Shown here: piece by piece, positions 61,201 to 64,000 of the stretch
Layout: each line of letters begins with the position of its first letter
How positions within the stretch are numbered: the first letter of the stretch is position 1
Assembly: GCA_916613615.1 (NCBI GenBank)
Contig: OU744720.1
Span: forward strand, 4,009,749-4,073,748
Length of the DNA: 64,000 nucleotides
Direction of reading: 5' to 3'
Origin: Steromphala cineraria
Lineage: Eukaryota > Mollusca > Gastropoda > Trochida > Trochidae
The notes under the pieces: model-generated
The model's database searches: none
What the model saw: only the letters and a program-made list of their open reading frames with translations
What the model was told of the DNA's origin: nothing
Program-made: the position numbers and the translations under genes

Positions 61201-63953
61201 TACCTATTACTAGAATATAAAAGCCAAAATGATTTAAAAACACAATCGATGTTTGACAAATCTTGTCATACAATTATTTTTTTCGGTTGTTTTTGGTGTT
61301 GAAATACTTGGATTGATTGATTAAACATGACAATATGTATAATGTATCGATCTAGACTGCAGGCGCAATTCTCGCTTTACCAATTTTCATGTTGACAGAC
61401 TTTGACAGAAGGACCGCCATGTTTTTTCAGTCCGATGTGGTTTTTCAAAGGGCTTTCAGATTTGACTATGATTTTCACCTATTGCAAGCTAGAGAGAAAG
61501 CACATAAATTCAAGTGTCGGCACCAAGGCTTAAATGACTAAGGTTGGAAATTGACTATTTAAGCTTTGTGAGGAAGACGGATGAACGACAATTCTTACTT
61601 TCAAGAGGACATTTTGGTAGGACAGGAATTCAGAAGGGTGAATTTACGTTTATACAAAAAATTGAGATTGAGTCCAGCTGAACATGCTGTAAGATGCGTA
61701 TAGATGTAACAAACCTGTAGCTCTTCATAAGAAGGTAGATATAAAACGAACCAAGGGCCGCAGTTATGAATGTTACCACGAACCACACACCTGTTAAACA
61801 GAAACATGGACAGCTTCTGAACAAAAGTTACATTACATACAAAGTTAGTTAGATATCGTGTAAACCGTTGTTAATAACTTCCTATTTGCAAAAACATAAA
61901 TAATTTGGATGAGATTTCGAAAATTATCTTAATTCTTAAATAATGATGCTGAGTTTACTATCTTACTAGAACACAACAGGCATGGCTTTGTGATACACTG
62001 GGCAAGAACACAAAACCTGTATATGTTTTTTAAAAATATTTTTCATTTCAAAGTATTTATTTGGTCGTAACGTTTTCTAAATAAATTTTTATTTTCTCAA
62101 AATGTATTTTAATTACCATTTATGCAGAATTAATTCAGAAATTGAAATAAGAAAATCTGATTTTTGTATATGTTTACCGTCTTTCTTTCATATAATGCTA
62201 TCATTGTTTCTTTTGTTACACATATGAGCAGATTGTATTATTATCTAGATATGAACCATGAAAGATATGAAATGGTGCCGATTTCAAAATAGATAAAAAC
62301 GATGATTTGCAATCCGACTATAAGAACTTTTGTTCGGCAGCTGTGGGCAGTTTCCTATCTCTTCTTCTAGCTGACGTATAAGGTGAATTACTAAAGGACA
62401 CATGGCAGATGGCAGAGGACAGACATAAATAGATCAAAACACATATGTTGAAAGAAGACGTCGAGACAAAGAGACAGATGTTTATTTAAGAACCAATGGC
62501 AGAAATGAACATATAAAATAATTATAAAATGCAACAAAAAATAAATAGCGCCAGGTCGATAGAGAAACGGGAAAGACTAATAATTCAAGAAAAGAAGATG
62601 ACATAAGGAAGCCAAGCAGATGACAAATAGAAGCAATTTATGTAAAAGAGCAATGATATTCCAGACAGGAGTAATGAGGATGACAAAGAGAAGTAATTGG
62701 GATGACATTTGGAAGTTATGAAGATCACTAACAGATATAATGAACATAACAGGTGAAACCAATGATGACAGACAGGTGTATAGTTCCCACATAGGACCAT
62801 AGCTTAGATACTGCAGAACGACATATTCAAGTGATTTGTAATTCTATTTCAGATACTTTACTTAGATATAATGTCATTGTCCAAAAACTACTATTTATCG
62901 AATGATTATGTACAAAGTTTTTATGTCACATTAAAGTATTGTTGCACAACATCAGATCAGACACAAATATAAAGGTTGTGAAACAGAGATAACGCTTGGG
63001 TTACCTGTAAGCAGATGAATAGCGACAGGTGTCACGAAGAAGTAGGTAACGCCCCCTATGGTCCAGTTAACGTTGATAGAGCTGGCGGCTTCTTCAAAGG
63101 ACTTGGTCACCTGTGCACCAAGCAACAGCAGCGCCGTTGTCAGCTGCATGATTAATAGTAGCATTTTATTTATGATGTCTAGTAGATGTAACACCTTTTG
63201 TGCTTGCTATACCTGCATCATCGTGTCATCAATGTTACATTAAATCTTAAATCACTTTCATGATAGTTCTTAACCTTTTTAATTACATATAATAACAAGA
63301 TGTGTTTGTGAAACACGAATGCCCCCGGATGCATTCTGCTCGCTGTGTCAAGGTCAAGGTCACAAGGTCAAATGTCATGGTGTCACATGAAAGGTCTCAT
63401 CACAAGGGATCCACATGTCAAGTATCATAGACCTAGCTCTGACCAATCAAAAGTTATGACCAAGGTTAAAGTTTTTGTGGACAAACGGACAGACGGACGG
63501 GCGGACGGACAGACGGACAGGTGAAAAACAATATACCCCCGGAATCTCCGATTCGGGGGCATAAAAATAGGCATGGCCTATTCATTTCACTGTTACTTAC
63601 TTACCGTAGGATAATCCTGAAAAGTCCTTGTTATTGTTATAACATTTGAAATTCAATACATTATAACTTGTGGTTATAAGATAAAAAACATAATGAATAA
63701 AGTTAATGCGAAATTTGATCAAACAAACGTTCGGGCTTCCTCTCTCAATTAGTTTGATGATAACTCGATACCTATGTGTAATGTAAGACAACATTATGAC
63801 TTTCTCGGCGAATGATTAATGAAACGATATCCTCTTGTACTTACTCTGTACACGACGACTGCTAGGATGAAGGCCACGGATACAACCCTGACTGGGTAAC
63901 TAAACCCGGGCACTGTCTTGTAGAGAAGCTTTTCAGTTGCAGTGATTTCAAGT
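52027..63953 (-). CDS. STRA6: STRA6-like membrane protein, 3' ten exons (partial)
   Basis: STRA6 proteins are multipass membrane receptors. In vertebrates they move retinol from plasma retinol-binding protein into cells and bind calmodulin; the ligand in invertebrates is not established. Ten exons (63953-63845, 63143-63005, 61790-61715, 61071-60996, 60664-60616, 59485-59365, 57404-57288, 55818-55655, 54437-54306, 52295-52027) all have GT donors and AG acceptors. Every junction keeps frame, giving 416 residues. Family signs, in order: LLMKSYRRHILRMFRGD; NLRFPGYQIAYMLWG, a hallmark-like segment; LNVDNRRFYEIF; VGRLDHSIYSRGWEHLDKGY; NHPILRVFCDLLL; and RRRWHLAFTLLNNPELQGTRK near the C-terminus. 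Hydrophobic helices are split between exons, as is usual for this family. The human protein has about 667 residues, so roughly the N-terminal third is beyond the window. No stop or frameshift is seen, so it looks functional. Family recognition is from memory, not from a search. Confidence 0.88.
54306..54437 (-). CDS. STRA6: STRA6-like exon, ninth in window
   Basis: Acceptor TGTTGCAG, donor GAAT|GTACGT. It is 132 bases with 43 full codons. It encodes YLSYIAMLHVENTHNHPIL and VFCDLLLKS followed by an acidic stretch. Position and content fit the family's conserved HxNP...FC region. Confidence 0.85.
55168..55533 (+). mobile_element. MITE, GGGGCAGTAGCACG family, copy 6 (in STRA6-like intron)
   Basis: A full-length copy. 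Ends TTAAAGGGGCAGTAGCACG and CGTGCTACTTCCCCTTTAA. The interior keeps GGGCGGCCATTTTGTGTG. It sits in the intron between the eighth and ninth STRA6-like exons, antisense to the gene. Confidence 0.93.
55655..55818 (-). CDS. STRA6: STRA6-like exon, eighth in window
   Basis: Acceptor CTCTTTCAG, donor AAAG|GTGAAT. It is 164 bases with 54 full codons. It encodes RFYEIFNYYSLFG, a helix (LAIGIFSCFWRILQGSILGV) and VGRLDHSIYSRGWEHLDK. A second long open frame in the same stretch is a shadow. A MITE copy ends only about 120 bases past the donor. Confidence 0.9.
57288..57404 (-). CDS. STRA6: STRA6-like exon, seventh in window
   Basis: Acceptor GATTGCAG, donor AACAG|GTCATG, a weak +3 to +6 context. It is 117 bases with 38 full codons. 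It encodes VPLMALLLYYLQAFLAGRV and then a polar loop ending PPLNVDN, matching the family's conserved DNRR region across the junction. Confidence 0.87.
57723..57960. repeat. nested palindrome in STRA6-like intron
   Basis: The inner arms GACATGGGCAAAGTTGATATT and AATATCATCTTTACCCATGTC (57763-57783 and 57809-57829) pair with few mismatches around a 25-base centre. Outer GGCAGGTGCTGTG and CACCTGCACAGTG segments can also pair. Confidence 0.75.
59090..59310 (-). repeat. tandem copies of a STRA6-like exon 3' end and splice donor
   Basis: The sequence of the sixth exon's end and donor (59350-59400) recurs at about 59255-59308, with the CTTAG|GTAAAGC junction unchanged. It recurs again at about 59150-59200 with the GT lost, and as a short piece near 59093-59108. 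The offsets are about 94 and 106 bases. The copies lack the exon's hydrophobic helix and acceptor, so they are probably not alternative exons but could offer decoy or alternative donors. Confidence 0.75.
59365..59485 (-). CDS. STRA6: STRA6-like exon, sixth in window
   Basis: Acceptor AATTTCAG, donor CTTAG|GTAAAG. It is 121 bases with 39 full codons. It encodes a long hydrophobic helix (ICILFLLLILTCSCVIYVVY) and then FLKQAVTSTLQTL. The last roughly 38 bases with the donor are repeated downstream (see 59090-59310). Confidence 0.82.
59945..60445. repeat. minisatellite of about 30 bp in STRA6-like intron
   Basis: About sixteen imperfect copies of a unit like GAGCTTTGTTCTTTTCTAG then TAAATAT. The units vary in length and include TTGTTGTTTTCTATCAA variants. 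The array fills most of the intron between the sixth and fifth exons in the window. Confidence 0.9.
60616..60664 (-). CDS. STRA6: STRA6-like exon, fifth in window (49-base micro-exon)
   Basis: Acceptor TTTCAG, donor TGGG|GTAGGA. It is 49 bases, 16 codons plus one base. It encodes NLRFPGYQIAYMLW, the segment most clearly shared with known STRA6 proteins. Confidence 0.88.
60996..61071 (-). CDS. STRA6: STRA6-like exon, fourth in window
   Basis: Acceptor ATTTTAG, donor ATGATG|GTAAGT. It is 76 bases: one base completing Arg, then 25 codons. It encodes a basic cytoplasmic-type loop (RHILRMFRGDKNFILEKLP). It was found from splice signals and phase continuity, because it is too short to stand out as an open frame. 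Confidence 0.85.
61715..61790 (-). CDS. STRA6: STRA6-like exon, third in window
   Basis: Acceptor TTTAACAG, donor CTACAG|GTTTGT. It is 76 bases, entering and leaving in matching phases (1 to 2). It encodes one membrane helix (WFVVTFITAALGSFYIYLL) ending in the basic MKSY. Confidence 0.85.
62440..62770. repeat. degenerate GATGACA/GAAG repeat tract
   Basis: Loose repetition of GATGACAAA, AGAAG(C/T)AATT and GAGGATGACA words without a strict period. The long open frames seen antisense are low-complexity artefacts. It lies in the intron between the second and third exons in the window. Confidence 0.5.
63005..63143 (-). CDS. STRA6: STRA6-like exon, second in window
   Basis: Acceptor CATGCAG, donor ACAG|GTAACC. 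It is 139 bases, 46 codons plus one base. It begins with hydrophobic LTTALLLLGAQ, which continues the helix of the previous exon, then KSFEEAASSINVNW and TYFFVTPVAIHLLT. Confidence 0.85.
63296..63562 (+). mobile_element. dispersed repeat with AGGTCA repeats and GGACAGAC tract
   Basis: The ends ATGCCCCCGGA (63319-63329) and CGGGGGCAT (63553-63561) are inverted relative to each other. The interior has AGGTCA at 63351, 63357 and 63365 and a degenerate GGACGGACAGAC tract at 63488-63520. It resembles a repeat type I associate with mollusc genomes, but the class cannot be fixed from one copy. It lies in the first STRA6-like intron in the window. Confidence 0.75.
63845..63953 (-). CDS. STRA6: STRA6-like exon, first in window
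   Basis: Acceptor GTTTCAG, donor AGA|GTAAGT. It is 109 bases: one base completing a codon from an exon outside the window, then 36 codons ending phase 0. It encodes TEKLLYKTVPGFSYPVRV followed by the start of a hydrophobic helix (SVAFILAVVVY). Confidence 0.8.
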
Positions 63954-64000
63954 CTGAAACGAGGAAACTTACAACAGTTTGCTTTTTCATGAGTTCTCTT

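Noticed and set aside
62577..62800. Overlapping Leu/Ser-rich minus-strand ORFs
   Set aside because: They come from a degenerate GATGACA/GAAG repeat tract inside an intron. There is no acceptor-donor pair that fits the STRA6-like frame.
1..64000. CRISPR arrays, rRNA genes, bacterial operons or riboswitches
   Set aside because: No direct-repeat-spacer arrays or rRNA-like sequence were seen. Introns and eukaryotic transposons show this is animal DNA, so prokaryotic features are not expected.

Overview
The window looks like an intron- and repeat-rich stretch of an animal nuclear genome, most probably a lophotrochozoan and plausibly a bivalve mollusc. The DNA is AT-rich. Coding sequence is confined to short exons with canonical GT-AG junctions. 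Small DNA transposons, fold-back palindromes and minisatellites are abundant. One dispersed element combines AGGTCA repeats, a GGACAGAC-type tract and terminal CCCCCGGA/CGGGGGCAT ends, a type I associate with molluscs. The taxon is an inference, not a read-out.

Two genes can be supported. (1) A two-exon class A peptide GPCR on the plus strand (44958-45449 joined to 46051-46752, 397 aa) most resembles the GnRH/AKH/corazonin/vasopressin receptor group. A GC-richer block with a CCAAT box and a strong splice donor at about 32.0-32.23 kb may be its distant promoter and non-coding first exon. (2) The 3' part of a STRA6-like (vitamin A transporter/RBP receptor family) membrane-protein gene lies on the minus strand. 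Ten exons between 63953 and 52027 join in a perfectly phase-consistent way to give about 416 C-terminal residues. The 5' exons lie beyond position 64000. The two genes are convergent, separated by about 5.3 kb between stop codons.

Region by region: 0-1 kb holds a dead Tc1 (DD34E) transposase. 1-32 kb has no convincing conserved gene. It holds an old duplicated block (2.3-3.4 kb and 17.4-20.2 kb), palindromes that share GCGAG-type cores, a 428-bp fold-back element with a 5-bp target duplication, a large (CTA)n array with higher-order structure, MITE copies, and a cluster of TGACGTCA sites at 26.4 kb. 32-45 kb is probable GPCR 5' intron with two more MITE copies and a complete 170-bp palindrome. 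45-47 kb is the GPCR. 47-52 kb is intergenic with a small MITE and a possible LINE 3' tail. 52-64 kb is the STRA6-like gene, whose introns carry a MITE, a roughly 30-bp minisatellite, tandem copies of one exon's 3' end, and an AGGTCA-containing dispersed repeat.

I see no operon-like logic or interaction between the two genes. The best candidates for something undescribed are the GCGAG-cored palindromes and the 1.85-kb block (18061-19906) that interrupts one copy of the duplicated segment. That block is edged by such palindromes and contains an exon-like ORF followed by a polyadenylation signal.
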